DNA of 64,000 nucleotides, from positions 1 through 64,000 of the forward strand of contig NZ_DASZBU010000001.1 of NCBI RefSeq assembly GCF_035943815.1. The letters run 5' to 3'. This DNA comes from Frateuria_A sp035943815. GTDB taxonomy: Bacteria > Pseudomonadota > Gammaproteobacteria > Xanthomonadales > Rhodanobacteraceae. Below the pieces are notes generated by a model. It was not told the origin of the DNA, made no database searches, and saw only the letters and a list, made by a program, of their open reading frames with translations. Positions 26,761 through 37,989 of this stretch are shown in pieces (positions within the stretch are counted from its first letter, which is position 1; the number at the start of each line of letters is the position of its first letter). The position numbers were made by a program, and so were the translations under genes.

Positions 26761-27459
26761 TCACGCCTTGCGATAGAGCAGGTCCCAAACGCCATGCCCG
26801 AGCCTCAGGCCACGCCGCTCGAAGTGTGTCTCGATGCGCCAGGCCGGCTTCTGCGCGTACCGGCCCGGCGCGACGGCGTTGCGCCAGGCGGGCGCCGCTT
26901 CCATCACTTCGAGCATGTGTTCGGCGTAGGGCTGCCAGTCGGTTGCCAGGTGCAGCAGGCCGTCGGGCGCCATGCGCGAGGCGAGCAGGGCGACGAATTC
27001 CGGCTGCACGATGCGCCGCTTGTTGTGCCGCTTCTTGTGCCAGGGGTCGGGAAACCAGAGCCGTGCCTCGGCCAGCGTGCCCGGCGCGATCTCGTGCTCC
27101 AGCACCTCGACCGCGTCGTGCTTGTAGATGCGCACGTTGTGCGCGTCGTGCGCCGCCAATGCGTTCATCAGGCGTCCCACGCCGGGGCCGTGCACCTCGA
27201 TGCCCACGTAGTCGCGGGCGGGATCATGCTCGCTGGCCCAGGCCAGCGCCTCGCCGTTGCCGAAACCGATCTCCAGCACCCGTGGCGCGTACCGGCCGAA
27301 GCGCACGCCCAGGTCCTGTACGGTGCCGGTGTAGTCGATGCCGAAGCGAGCCCAGTGCGCGTCGAAGGCGCGCTGCTGGGCCGGGGTCATGCGGCCCTCG
27401 CGCAGCACGAAGCTGCGGATGCGGCGCAGGTGCGGGGGCTGGTCGGGAAGGTCGGTCAC
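26761..27459 (-). CDS. trmB: tRNA (guanine-N7)-methyltransferase
   Basis: The 232-residue methyltransferase forms m7G46 in tRNAs using S-adenosylmethionine. It has the SAM-binding LEIGFGNGEALAWA around residue 54, GIEVHGPGVGRLMN, and the RNA/catalytic LWFPDPWHKKRHNKRR block with the conserved PDPW. The length matches the family. Its start lies in a run with no close upstream partner; the SLC13 gene follows on the same strand after about 180 bases. Confidence 0.95.
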   Translation of the reverse strand: MTDLPDQPPHLRRIRSFVLREGRMTPAQQRAFDAHWARFGIDYTGTVQDLGVRFGRYAPRVLEIGFGNGEALAWASEHDPARDYVGIEVHGPGVGRLMNALAAHDAHNVRIYKHDAVEVLEHEIAPGTLAEARLWFPDPWHKKRHNKRRIVQPEFVALLASRMAPDGLLHLATDWQPYAEHMLEVMEAAPAWRNAVAPGRYAQKPAWRIETHFERRGLRLGHGVWDLLYRKA

Positions 27460-27557
27460 GGCGTGCGCCTGGGTTTGCGATGGACGTGGCGCTTGTGTGT
27501 CACGCCGAGGGGGCGCGCATTGTAGCGGCGGCGCCGCGAGGGCGCCGCCTGGAGGCC

Positions 27558-29783
27558 TCAGTGTTGGTCGTCGAGCCGGCGCGGTGCCTCGTGTCGTGGA
27601 TGCTCTGCCGGCGGGCGCGGCTGGGGCGCCTGGGTGGGCGGCGGGGCGGCGCGCTGTACCGGTGGGGACTGCGATATCGGCCGCATCGAGCGGAAGTCGG
27701 GTGCACGCTCGAAACGCTGCGGTTGCGGCGGTGTGCGGTCGCGCAGCTGCGCTTCGAAATCCGGTGCGCGCATGCGGGCCGGCAGGGCGGGTTCGCCGCG
27801 CGGCGGCATGGCCTGCTCGCGACGTACTTCCTCGATGCGTGCCGCCCGCGCCTGTGCGTCGGCATTCGGCGGCGCCTGCTGGAAACGGGGTATGTCGCCT
27901 TCCGTGCGGCGTGCTGGTGCGGGCTGCACTGCGGCCCGTTCGAAGCGCGGTACCTGCGGCAGCGGGGAGGCCCCGCGCGCGGCAGGTTCGCGATCGGACG
28001 CGCCGCTGGAAATGAAGCTCACGCTGCCCGGGCGCTGCGCCGGTTCGTGGGGCAGGTATCCGCCCGGGCGGGCGAAGCGCGCCGAGCGCAGTTCACCCGG
28101 GCGCAGCGGCTCCTCGCGAACAGGTCTGGCGGAGGCCGCGTCGCTACTGCGGATGTCGCGACCGCCGGCGAAACGCGCCGTGTCATCCGCGGGCGCTCGC
28201 GGCGGGCGGGCACGATCGGCCGGTACGATGCGCGCGACCGACGGCAGGGTCGCCGCGTGGGTCTGCAGGACACGGACATTCCCCGGCGCCTGCGGACGCG
28301 GACGAAGCATGCGACCGTCGGACGCCATGTCCATGCGCGGCGCGTGCAACGCCACGACCTCGCGCCGGAAGCCCTGCGCGGGCAGCGGGCGCGCCTGCGG
28401 CGGGCGCTGCGGGGCGAAGCTGCGGGGCGTGGGGCGCGGCGTGCCGGCGCGGGTCAGCACCGATGCGCCGGCTAGCTGGCCCGGGTCCAGCCTCAGCTGG
28501 TGCCGCTGCACGCGGTCGGCCTCGGCGAAGTTGCGCGCAGGCATCGCGGTGAAGCCGCGCGGCCCGTGGGCGTCATGGCCCATGGCACGCACCGGCGGGG
28601 CGATACCGCGGTTCCAGTCGCGGTAGCGGCTGTCGATGCGGTTGGTGATCACCGTGCGGTTGACGTTGCGCACGTAGATGTTGGTCACGTTGATCTGGGT
28701 GTAGTAGCGGCGGCTGCTGCGGTACCACGGGTCGTACACGTCGCCCGGGCCGAGCGGGAACCAGCCCACCGGCGCGCTGCCGATCGATACGCCCCAGTGC
28801 CCGCCGCCGACGAAGGCGACCAGCGCCGGCGCGTACACCGGACGCCAGCCGATCGGCCCGGGCACCCAGCACCAGCCGTCGCGCCAGGCCCAGCGTCCAT
28901 AGTGATAGGGAGCAAAACCCCAGGGCGCGTCATCCACCCAGGTCCAGCCCCAAGGGGCGACCCAGGCCCAGTGGCCGTCGCGGTAGGGCGCCCAATCGGC
29001 GCCGACGTCGGCCGGGTACCACACCGTGCCGTAATCCGGGTCGCTGCGCCATTGGCCGTAGCTGTCCAGATCCTGGTAGCCGATCACGTCTTCGGAAACG
29101 TAGCGGCGCGAGCCGGAGGAGGCGTAGTGGCGGTCGCGCTCGTTGGACCATGCGTCGAAGCCGTCGCCGCCTGCTATGTCTTCCAAGGCGACGTCGTTCA
29201 GCGAGGAATCGGCAAAGCGGTAGCTGCGCCCGGCGACGACCAGCCGCTGCGCATCGTTCTCGCCGTAGACCGTGGCGCTGCCGTCGAAGGCGGTGACGCG
29301 GGTGCCTTGGCCGTCGCGATCGACATCGACGCGGAAGCTGCCGGGATGGTCGACCACCAGCGCGACAGTCGGCGTGTCGATCTCGTAGCTCTGGCCATCG
29401 TCCAGCCGGCGCACGGTCAGGGCGAGCGTGCCCTGGGTCAGTTCGAGCTGGGCCATGCGGTCGTCCAGCTGCAGGACGCCCACGTCCGTCTGGCCGTCCA
29501 GGCGCAGCGCGGCGCCGCCGAGCTCCAGCTCGGCGCGGGCGCCGGCGGCGCTGGAAAGCCGGTCGCCGCTGGTCAACGGACGGTTGATGCCCGCTTCGCC
29601 CCAGTCCTGCCCGCCGGAAGGCAGCAGGCCGACGTCGCCCTCCAGGTAGGAAAGCCGCGCGACGCGATCGGGCGGGTCGCCCGCGGTGTCGGCCGCCTGC
29701 GCGTGCAGCACACCGCCGGCGCACAACAGCACGGTTGCGGCGCAAGAGCGCCAGATCAGCTGCAGCTTCGACGGTGCACGCAT
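27558..29783 (-). CDS. FecR/DUF6600 domain envelope protein
   Basis: This is a 741-residue exported protein. A Sec signal covers about the first 29 residues and is followed by a FecR-like domain (VARLSYLEGDVGLLPSG, then DDGQSYEIDTPTVALVVDHP). The middle is very Trp/Tyr-rich, with repeats such as GHWAWVAPWGWTWVDDAPWG and a following HYGRWAWRDGWCWVPGP, typical of DUF6600 proteins. The last 300 residues are a low-complexity Arg/Pro/Ala tail. ATG 29783 follows a strong GGAGAGGA; an upstream in-frame start adds 44 unconserved residues. The function is unknown; an outer-envelope binding or scaffolding role is only a guess. The gene is divergent from tRNA-Gly. Confidence 0.7.
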   Translation of the reverse strand: MRAPSKLQLIWRSCAATVLLCAGGVLHAQAADTAGDPPDRVARLSYLEGDVGLLPSGGQDWGEAGINRPLTSGDRLSSAAGARAELELGGAALRLDGQTDVGVLQLDDRMAQLELTQGTLALTVRRLDDGQSYEIDTPTVALVVDHPGSFRVDVDRDGQGTRVTAFDGSATVYGENDAQRLVVAGRSYRFADSSLNDVALEDIAGGDGFDAWSNERDRHYASSGSRRYVSEDVIGYQDLDSYGQWRSDPDYGTVWYPADVGADWAPYRDGHWAWVAPWGWTWVDDAPWGFAPYHYGRWAWRDGWCWVPGPIGWRPVYAPALVAFVGGGHWGVSIGSAPVGWFPLGPGDVYDPWYRSSRRYYTQINVTNIYVRNVNRTVITNRIDSRYRDWNRGIAPPVRAMGHDAHGPRGFTAMPARNFAEADRVQRHQLRLDPGQLAGASVLTRAGTPRPTPRSFAPQRPPQARPLPAQGFRREVVALHAPRMDMASDGRMLRPRPQAPGNVRVLQTHAATLPSVARIVPADRARPPRAPADDTARFAGGRDIRSSDAASARPVREEPLRPGELRSARFARPGGYLPHEPAQRPGSVSFISSGASDREPAARGASPLPQVPRFERAAVQPAPARRTEGDIPRFQQAPPNADAQARAARIEEVRREQAMPPRGEPALPARMRAPDFEAQLRDRTPPQPQRFERAPDFRSMRPISQSPPVQRAAPPPTQAPQPRPPAEHPRHEAPRRLDDQH

Positions 29784-29998
29784 GATGTCCTCTCCGCCAT
29801 GTTTGGGCACGGGAACGGTTCTCGTCACGACGCGATGGCCGATTATGGGCCGGCCGTTCATCCGGCAACGGGCCGATGCGCATGACGGTTCAGCCGGCCG
29901 CCATGTGCGGTTCACACCGCATTGAGCCTGGCTGGCTACCGGTTTTTCGCGAGGGGCATTTCCTGCCCGTCGTTTCCCGGGTTACCATCCCGGCGAAC

Positions 29999-30072
29999 GC
30001 GGGTGTAGCTCAATGGTAGAGCTGTAGCTTCCCAAGCTACTGACGAGGGTTCGATTCCCTTCACCCGCTCCA
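29999..30072 (+). tRNA. tRNA-Gly (anticodon CCC)
   Basis: A complete cloverleaf is present. The 7-bp acceptor stem is GCGGGTG with CACCCGC, the D arm includes GCTCAATGGTAGAGC, and the anticodon stem GTAGC/GCTAC closes the loop TTCCCAA. The T arm is GAGGGTTCGATTCCCTT, and the CCA end is encoded. A plausible -10 (TACCAT, 29983-29988) with a weak -35 (TTCCTG, 29960-29965) sits just upstream. A small hairpin without a T run follows at about 30093-30110, ahead of rimB. Confidence 0.97.
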
Positions 30073-30135
30073 GCTTCGCTCCAACACGAAAGCCCGATCC
30101 CCGTCGGGCCCCTCATCGGACTGCGGCGTGTGCGG

Positions 30136-30597
30136 ATGAATGCAGGCGTGATCACCCTCGGTTGGCGGGAGCGGCTGGCGTTGCCGCAGTTCGGCATTGG
30201 CCAGCTCAAGGCCAAGCTCGATACCGGCGCCCGCTCAAGTTCGCTGCACGTCGATGCGCTGGACACCTTTCAGCGGGAGGGGGCGACCTGGCTGCGCTTT
30301 TCGCTCACGCTTGGGCCACGCCACCGGCACACCGTGCAGTGCGAGGCGCCCGCCCTGGAGCGGCGCGTGGTCACCGACACCGGCGGGCACAGCACCGAGC
30401 GCTGGTTCGTGCGCAGCGAGGTGCTGCTGGCCGGCGAGCGCTTTCCCATCGACATCAGCCTCACCGACCGCCGGCATATGCTGTTTCCCATGCTGCTCGG
30501 CCGCAGCGCCCTGCTGGGTCGTTTCGCGGTGGACCCGGCGCTTTCCTACACCCAGCCACGCCCCCGAGCCGCATCCGCGGCGCCGGGCCTGTCCTGA
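30136..30597 (+). CDS. rimB: RimB-like retropepsin-type (ATP-dependent zinc protease family) protein
   Basis: The 153-residue protein belongs to the small family PF05618. The retropepsin-like catalytic triplet DTG is at residues 29-31, followed by ARSSSLHV. The C-terminal half contains RRHMLFPMLLGRSALLG, resembling the second retropepsin motif. In pseudomonads RimB partners RimK, processing the poly-glutamate that RimK adds to ribosomal protein S6. Here it is directly upstream of rimK, 27 bases apart, which supports that role. ATG 30136 was chosen; a GTG at 30130 is in frame. Confidence 0.82.
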   Translation: MNAGVITLGWRERLALPQFGIGQLKAKLDTGARSSSLHVDALDTFQREGATWLRFSLTLGPRHRHTVQCEAPALERRVVTDTGGHSTERWFVRSEVLLAGERFPIDISLTDRRHMLFPMLLGRSALLGRFAVDPALSYTQPRPRAASAAPGLS

Positions 30598-30624
30598 GTC
30601 GCCCAAACCTCACCGGTCATTCCC

Positions 30625-31497
30625 ATGAAGATCGCGATCCTGTCGCGCAACACGCGGCTGTACTCGACCCGCCGGCTGGTCGAGGCCGCGCGCGAACGCA
30701 ACCACGTGGTGCGCGTGCTAGACCCGTTGCGCTGCTATGTGCGCATCGCTCCGAACGACGTTTCCGTGCGCTACAAGGGCAAGGCCCTGCGCGAGATCGA
30801 CGCGGTGATCCCGCGCATCGGCACTACCGCAACCTTCTACGGCACGGCCGTGCTGCGCCAGCTGGAGATGATGGGCGTGTACACACCCAACTCCTCCGAC
30901 GCGGTGCTGCGCGCGCGCGACAAGCTGCGCGCCTTGCAGATCCTCGCCTCGCACGGGCTCGACATGCCGGTGACCGTGTTTGGCGACAACCCCGACGACA
31001 CCAACGATGTGCTGGCCATGCTCGGCGAGCCGCCGCACGTCATCAAGTTGAACGAAGGCAGCCAGGGTACCGGCGTGGTGCTGGCGGAGAAACGCAGCGC
31101 CTCGCAGAGCGTGATCGAAGCCTTTCGCGGCCTGTACGCGAATTTCCTGGTGCAGGAGTTCATCGCGGAGGCCAAGGGCAGCGACCTGCGCTGCTTCGTG
31201 GTCGGCAAGAAGGTGATCGCGGCCATGCAGCGCGACGCCAGCCCCGGCGATTTCCGCGCCAACCTGCATCGTGGCGGCAGCGCGGTGAAGGTGATACCGA
31301 GCGCCGACGAAAAGCGCATCGCCGTGCGCGCGGCCGCTGCGCTGGGCCTGGGGATCGCCGGCGTCGACCTGCTGCGCTCCCGGCGCGGGCCGCTGCTGCT
31401 GGAAGTGAATGCCTCGCCTGGCCTGGAGGGCATCGAAGCGGCTACCGGGGTGGACGTCGCGGGGCAAATCATCGCCTTCGTGGAACGGCATCCATAA
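30625..31497 (+). CDS. rimK: Ribosomal protein S6-L-glutamate ligase
   Basis: The 290-residue ATP-grasp ligase adds glutamate residues to the C-terminus of ribosomal protein S6. Typical blocks are NDVSVRYKGKAL and DAVIPRIGTTATFYG, the ATP-binding HVIKLNEGSQGTGVVLAE, the GSDLRCFVVG stretch, and a metal-binding LLEVNASPGLEGIE. The length matches the family. The gene follows rimB, and the two probably form a short operon that starts just after tRNA-Gly. Confidence 0.93.
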   Translation: MKIAILSRNTRLYSTRRLVEAARERNHVVRVLDPLRCYVRIAPNDVSVRYKGKALREIDAVIPRIGTTATFYGTAVLRQLEMMGVYTPNSSDAVLRARDKLRALQILASHGLDMPVTVFGDNPDDTNDVLAMLGEPPHVIKLNEGSQGTGVVLAEKRSASQSVIEAFRGLYANFLVQEFIAEAKGSDLRCFVVGKKVIAAMQRDASPGDFRANLHRGGSAVKVIPSADEKRIAVRAAAALGLGIAGVDLLRSRRGPLLLEVNASPGLEGIEAATGVDVAGQIIAFVERHP

Positions 31498-31735
31498 GCG
31501 TTTGCGCGGGCATTCCTTGCGCGGCCATAAGCCTGAGGCGCCCGCAGATCGCCGCCGACACCGTGAGCAACATGTCGACGGCGCCGCAGCCGGCGGCGGC
31601 ATCGCTTAACCCGCCCGTCAGGTCGCATTAACCCCGTCGTAACCGTGCTGAACCTATAACATCCCCTACTGCAATGTGCCTGGCACCCACTGCAAGTTGG
31701 TGACGGCAGATTTCGGTATCGGGGCAGTAAGCTTT
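31498..31735. other. Gene-free leader region, possible small RNA
   Basis: No protein gene is supported here. A -10-like TATAAC lies at 31655-31660 without a clear -35. About 75 bases later a terminator hairpin begins (31736). That arrangement would give a roughly 115-base transcript ending before the response regulator gene. See the matching finding. Confidence 0.4.
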
Positions 31736-31779
31736 AGGCCCAGGTGCGCCGGCGACGAGTCGGGCATCTGGGCCTTTTT
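31736..31779 (+). terminator. Intrinsic terminator upstream of the response regulator
   Basis: Stem bases 31737-31747 pair with 31764-31774 (11 bp, one G-T wobble), with a 16-base loop, followed by five T (31775-31779). It may end a short leader transcript or a small RNA. Alternatively it may attenuate the response regulator gene, whose coding start is about 90 bases further on. Confidence 0.75.
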
Positions 31780-31866
31780 ATTGGCACGGCCTGCACCGGC
31801 CGCCCCCGTGACGGCAAGCTTGTTAAGCTTGCTTACCTCGACAGCCAGTGGCCTATGGAGTGGCGC

Positions 31867-32536
<670 letters not shown>

Positions 32537-32553
<17 letters not shown>

Positions 32554-33826
32554 GCTGCGGTTCCGGTTGATCGTCTCCTTCGCGCTGTTCGGCTTCGGCC
32601 TCAGCGCGTTGTTTGCGTTTGCAGCTCTGAACATCCGCACGCGGGTGGAGGACCAGCTTGTCACGGCGTCACTGCAGCAGGACGTCGATCAGGCAGTCGA
32701 GCACGTCCATCAGGACCCGAGCAAGCCCGCCGGCTCGGAGCTGGTGGAAGCGTGGATGCGTAGCGAACGCACGCTCTACAACATGCCACTGGCCTGGCAG
32801 AACCTCGAAAGCGGCGTGCACGACATCTACGAGAAAGGCAGCGACGGCAAGCCGCACCATTACAAGCTGGCGGTGCGTCGCAAGTATGGCCTGATCGGGT
32901 TCGTCCGCTACGACGTCACGCGCGAGGAGCTGGGCAAGCGGCAGTTGCTGGTCAGCGTGATCGGGGCGGTGCTCCTGTTCGGCCTGCTCTCGCTGGTGCT
33001 GGGCCTATGGCTGTCGCGCAAGGTGCTCAAGCCGGTCAGCGAGCTGGCCACACGCCTGCGCGGCTTCCGCAAGGCCGGCAAGGCCGAGCCGCTGGCGCCG
33101 CATTTTGCCGACGACGAGGTCGGCGAGCTGGCGCTGGCGCTGGACGAATACGCGGCGCGGCTGACCGCGATGGTCGAGCGCGACCGCGAGTTCAACTCCG
33201 ACGTCAGCCACGAACTGCGCACGCCGCTGGCGGTGATCGCCAGCACCACCGAGCTGCTGCAGGGTTCGCCCGATCTCACCGACAAGCTGCGCGAGCGGCT
33301 CAAGCGCATCGAGCGCTCCTCGCGCCAGGCCACCGAGCTGATCGAGGCGCTGCTGCTGCTCTCGCGCGCGGAACGGCGCGGACCCACGCGCGGCGAGACC
33401 ACCGACGTGGCCAAGGTGGCAGCCGACGTGATCGAGAGTCAGCGCCCGCAGATGCGCGACAAGCCGCTGGGCATCGAGTTGGCCGTGGGTGCGCCGGTGA
33501 GCGTTAACGCGCCCGCTTCGGTGTTGTCGGTCGCGCTGACCAATCTGATCGGCAATGCGATCAAGTACACGCTCGAAGGGCTGGTGCGGGTGGAGATCGG
33601 CCGCGGCCGGGTCGAGGTGATCGACACCGGCCCCGGCATCAAGCCGGAGGACGCCGAGCGGCTGTTCCAGCGCGGCGTGCGCGGCGAAGGCGCAGGCGGC
33701 AGCGGCGCGGGGCTGGGCTTGGCGATCGTGCGCCGGCTGTGCGACCTGTACGGCTGGCAGGTATCGATGCGGCCGCGCAGCGACGCCAACGGCGCGATCG
33801 CAAGCCTGGTGTTCGAGCCGGGCTGA
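32537..33826 (+). CDS. Sensor histidine kinase
   Basis: The 429-residue kinase has membrane segments at about 10-30 and 142-162, enclosing a periplasmic sensor of about 110 residues, then a HAMP-like linker. The HisKA motif is DVSHELRTPL with His225. The ATPase domain contains NLIGNAIKYT (N box), DTGPGI (G1), and GSGAGLGLAIV (G2). Its sensor has no recognisable domain, so the signal is unknown. It partners the overlapping response regulator. A bidirectional terminator follows 70 bases downstream. Confidence 0.92.
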
Positions 33827-33898
33827 TCTTTTACCTCTCCCCGCAGGGAGACAGCTGGGATCGGGGGCTCGCGGGGACCTTCGTCATTGCCAAAGAAG

Positions 33899-33924
33899 AA
33901 AAGGCCGCATCGCTGCGGCCTTTT
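33899..33924. terminator. Bidirectional intrinsic terminator
   Basis: AAAAGGCCGC (33899-33908) pairs with GCGGCCTTTT (33915-33924) around a 6-base loop. The A and T flanks let it end both the histidine kinase and the convergent ilvE transcripts. The same stem core recurs at 36458-36477 downstream of ahcY. Confidence 0.85.
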
Positions 33925-33996
33925 GGGGAGGCGAAAGGCCTCCCCCTCTAGCCAACCCTCTCCCCCGGCTGCGCCGGGGGAGAGAGTGCAGAGCGG

Positions 33997-34914
33997 TTAC
34001 ACCGGTTCGAGCCAACCCCACTGGTCGTTCGTGCGCCCGTCGAACAGGCCGAAGTACAGCTCCTGCAGCCGGCGCGTCACGCGTCCGGCCGTGCCGTTGC
34101 CGATCTGCTTGCCGTCGATCGAGCGGATCGGCGTCACTTCGGCGGCGGTGCCGCACATCAGCACTTCATCGGCAAGATACAGATACTCGCGCGGCAGGTC
34201 GCGCTCGACGACTTCGATGCCGTCTTCGTGCGCCAGCGTCTTCAACGTATCGCGCGTGATACCCGTAAGAATCGAGGCGCTGGCCGGCGTAGTGTGCAGC
34301 ACGCCGTCGAACACCAGGAACAGGTTCTCGCCCGCGCCCTCGCTGAGCAGGCCGGTGTTGGCCAGCGCGATGCCCTCGCCGAAGCCCAGCCGGCGCGCCT
34401 CGCGCGCGATCAGCTGGCCGGAGAGGTAATTGCCGCCGGCCTTGGCGCCCGCGGGGATGGTGTTGGGCGCGAAGCGCTGCCAGCTCGACACGCAGGCGGT
34501 GATGCCCTGCTCGAGCGCCTCGGGCCCGAGATACGGGCCCATCGGCCAGGCCGCCACGGCGACATCGATCGGCGTCTCGGCGGAGAGGCCGAAACCACCC
34601 AGGCCCCGGTAGGCCACCGGACGCAGGTAGGCGGCGGCCAGGCCGTTCTTCTTGATGACGTCGCGGCAGGCGGCGGCCAGCTCGTCCTGAGAGTAGGGCA
34701 GCACCATGTCGTAGATCTTCGCCGACTGGTAAAGCCGCTTGAGGTGGTCGGTCAGGCGAAAGATCGCCGCGCCGTCGGGCGTGGCGTAGCTGCGGATGCC
34801 TTCGAACACCGAAGAGCCGTAATGCAGCGCATGCGACATCACGTGGGTGGTGGCCTCGCGCCACGGCTTGATCTCACCGTTCTGCCAGATCCACTCGGGG
34901 TATTGCTGCGCCAT
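33997..34914 (-). CDS. ilvE: Branched-chain amino acid aminotransferase
   Basis: The 305-residue fold-type IV PLP enzyme interconverts valine, leucine and isoleucine with their 2-oxo acids. The likely PLP Lys158 is in AGAKAGGNYLSG. Nearby are GYG-like SEGAGENLFLVFDG and LMCGTAAEVTPIRSIDG, the standard phosphate-binding C-terminal motif. Length and start (MAQQYPEWIWQNG) agree with gammaproteobacterial IlvE. It appears to be monocistronic, with the terminator at 33899 downstream. Confidence 0.94.
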   Translation of the reverse strand: MAQQYPEWIWQNGEIKPWREATTHVMSHALHYGSSVFEGIRSYATPDGAAIFRLTDHLKRLYQSAKIYDMVLPYSQDELAAACRDVIKKNGLAAAYLRPVAYRGLGGFGLSAETPIDVAVAAWPMGPYLGPEALEQGITACVSSWQRFAPNTIPAGAKAGGNYLSGQLIAREARRLGFGEGIALANTGLLSEGAGENLFLVFDGVLHTTPASASILTGITRDTLKTLAHEDGIEVVERDLPREYLYLADEVLMCGTAAEVTPIRSIDGKQIGNGTAGRVTRRLQELYFGLFDGRTNDQWGWLEPV

Positions 34915-34974
34915 GACGGTTCTCCTGCAGGGGACCGCCCATGATACCCGTTGGACCCGACCCGCCGCGCGTGC

Positions 34975-35493
34975 CTATTCCTGGCGCAGCCACAGGCAGC
35001 CGGAGTGCGGCTCGATGGCGAAGCGGGTTTCCTCGCTGCCGGCGCTGCCGTCCGCGGCGACGGTACGCACGACGAGCGCGGGCCTGCCGGCCGCTGGATC
35101 GGCTCCAGTATCCGCCAGCTCGATGCCCAACAAGGGCCGCCGCATCAGCGCGGCCAGGGTGCGTATGTCGGCCACCGCGGCACGCTTGCCGTAGCCGGCC
35201 CAGAGCATCAGGCCGGCGAGACGGTTGGCATCGCCGTCGGCGAAGGCGTCGATGACGGCCTGGCGCAGCGCCTCGGCGTCGACGGCGCAGGTGACCGCAG
35301 GCGGGCGCAGCGAGGGCGGCGGGATCGCGGCCGAGGTCGCCGGCGCAGGCGTGGCCTGCAGGCTGGCGCAGGGCTGGTCGGTGAACACCGGCAGGCCATC
35401 CGCGCCGATGCAGCGATGGATCGGCGTCTGCGCCCGCGCGCAGAACGCGGCGAGGCTCAACAGCAGCAGGCAGGACATGCGCAGTGCAGGCAT
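34975..35493 (-). CDS. DUF4124-domain exported protein
   Basis: The 172-residue protein has a short Sec signal (CLLLLSLAAFCARAQT) and then IHRCIGADGLPVFTDQPC, the DUF4124 pattern with two Cys that may form a disulfide. The remaining part is a small domain with DADALRQAV-like helices and a late RFAIEPHSGCLWL; it has no recognised function. The start at 35493 was chosen because a second Met lies 5 residues on and everything upstream is unconserved. The gene lies between ilvE and metF on the same strand. Function unknown. Confidence 0.7.
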   Translation of the reverse strand: MPALRMSCLLLLSLAAFCARAQTPIHRCIGADGLPVFTDQPCASLQATPAPATSAAIPPPSLRPPAVTCAVDAEALRQAVIDAFADGDANRLAGLMLWAGYGKRAAVADIRTLAALMRRPLLGIELADTGADPAAGRPALVVRTVAADGSAGSEETRFAIEPHSGCLWLRQE

Positions 35494-35524
35494 CGGCCGA
35501 GCATAGCCGCTCGGCGGCCGGGCT

Positions 35525-36349
35525 TCAGGCCAGTTGCGCCAGCACCGCCTGGGTCGCACGGGCGCGGTTGAGCGTATAGAAGTGCAGCCCCGGCGCGCCG
35601 CCCGCAAGCAGTCGCCGGCACATCTGCGCGACCACTTCCGCGCCCAGCGCGCGGATCGCCTCGGCATCGTCGCCGTGCGCCTGCATGCGCTTGGCGATCC
35701 AGCGCGGGATCTCCGCGCCGCAGGCGTCGGAGAAGCGCTTCAACTGGCTGAAGTTGGTGATCGGCATGATGCCCGGCACGATCGGCACCGCGACGCCCAG
35801 CCGGCGCACGTCGTCGACGAAGCGGAAGTAGGCGTCCGGGTTGAAGAAGTACTGCGTGATCGCGCCGTTCGCGCCGGCATCGACCTTGGCCTTGAAGTGG
35901 CTGAGGTCGCGCAGCGCGTCTTCGGCCTGCGGGTGGATTTCCGGGTAGGCCGCCACCTCGATGTGGAAGTGGTCGCCCGAGTACTCGCGGATGAACGCCA
36001 CCAGCTCCGCCGCGTAGCGGAAGTCGCCGGGCGAGGCCATGCCCGAGGGCAGGTCGCCACGCAGCGCCACGAGCCGCCGGTAGCCGGCGCTGCGGTAGCC
36101 GTCGAGCAGCGCGGCGATCTCCGCGCGGGTGCCGCCCATGCACGACAGGTGCGGCGCCACCTGCAGACCATGCTCGCCGTGCAGCCGCGCCACCGCGTCG
36201 CCGGTGTAGCTCAGCGTCGAACCGCCCGCGCCGAAGGTCACCGAGACGTAGTCGGGCGCATGCGCCTTGAGCACCTGTGCGGCATGGTCCAGTTGCGCGC
36301 GCTGCTCGTCGGTCTTGGGCGGGAAGAATTCGAAGCTGATGGCCGGCAT
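35525..36349 (-). CDS. metF: 5,10-methylenetetrahydrofolate reductase
   Basis: The 274-residue flavoenzyme reduces methylenetetrahydrofolate to methyltetrahydrofolate for methionine synthesis. Visible blocks: SFEFFPPKTDEQ at the start, VSVTFGAGGSTLSYTG, VALRGDLPSG, and NGAITQYFFNPDAYFRF with ITNFSQLKRFSD later. ATG 36349 gives a start flush with the conserved SFEFFPPK. It sits just downstream of ahcY on the same strand, separated by a terminator, and metK is about 12 kb away. Confidence 0.95.
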   Translation of the reverse strand: MPAISFEFFPPKTDEQRAQLDHAAQVLKAHAPDYVSVTFGAGGSTLSYTGDAVARLHGEHGLQVAPHLSCMGGTRAEIAALLDGYRSAGYRRLVALRGDLPSGMASPGDFRYAAELVAFIREYSGDHFHIEVAAYPEIHPQAEDALRDLSHFKAKVDAGANGAITQYFFNPDAYFRFVDDVRRLGVAVPIVPGIMPITNFSQLKRFSDACGAEIPRWIAKRMQAHGDDAEAIRALGAEVVAQMCRRLLAGGAPGLHFYTLNRARATQAVLAQLA

Positions 36350-36452
36350 CGGTGGGATCCTGCGGTGCGTGGGCGGCATTCTATACGTTCATCGCGATGA
36401 AGCGATAGATGAATCTGACTCCGCGGACGGCGAGCGCCGGAGCCGCGCAAAG

Positions 36453-36479
36453 AAAAAGGGCCGCATCGCTGCGGCCCTT
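36453..36479 (-). terminator. Intrinsic terminator of ahcY
   Basis: A GC stem, GGGCCGC (36458-36464) with GCGGCCC (36471-36477), has a 6-base loop and is followed on the minus strand by a T run (A5 at 36453-36457). It lies 19 bases after the ahcY stop. Confidence 0.88.
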
Positions 36480-36497
36480 CGTCATGAAGCGGATCAC

Positions 36498-37937
<1,440 letters not shown>

Positions 37938-37989
37938 GCTTGTCTCCGGTTCTTTGGGGGAACCTTGGCCTGGCGGGCGAAGGTCCGCA

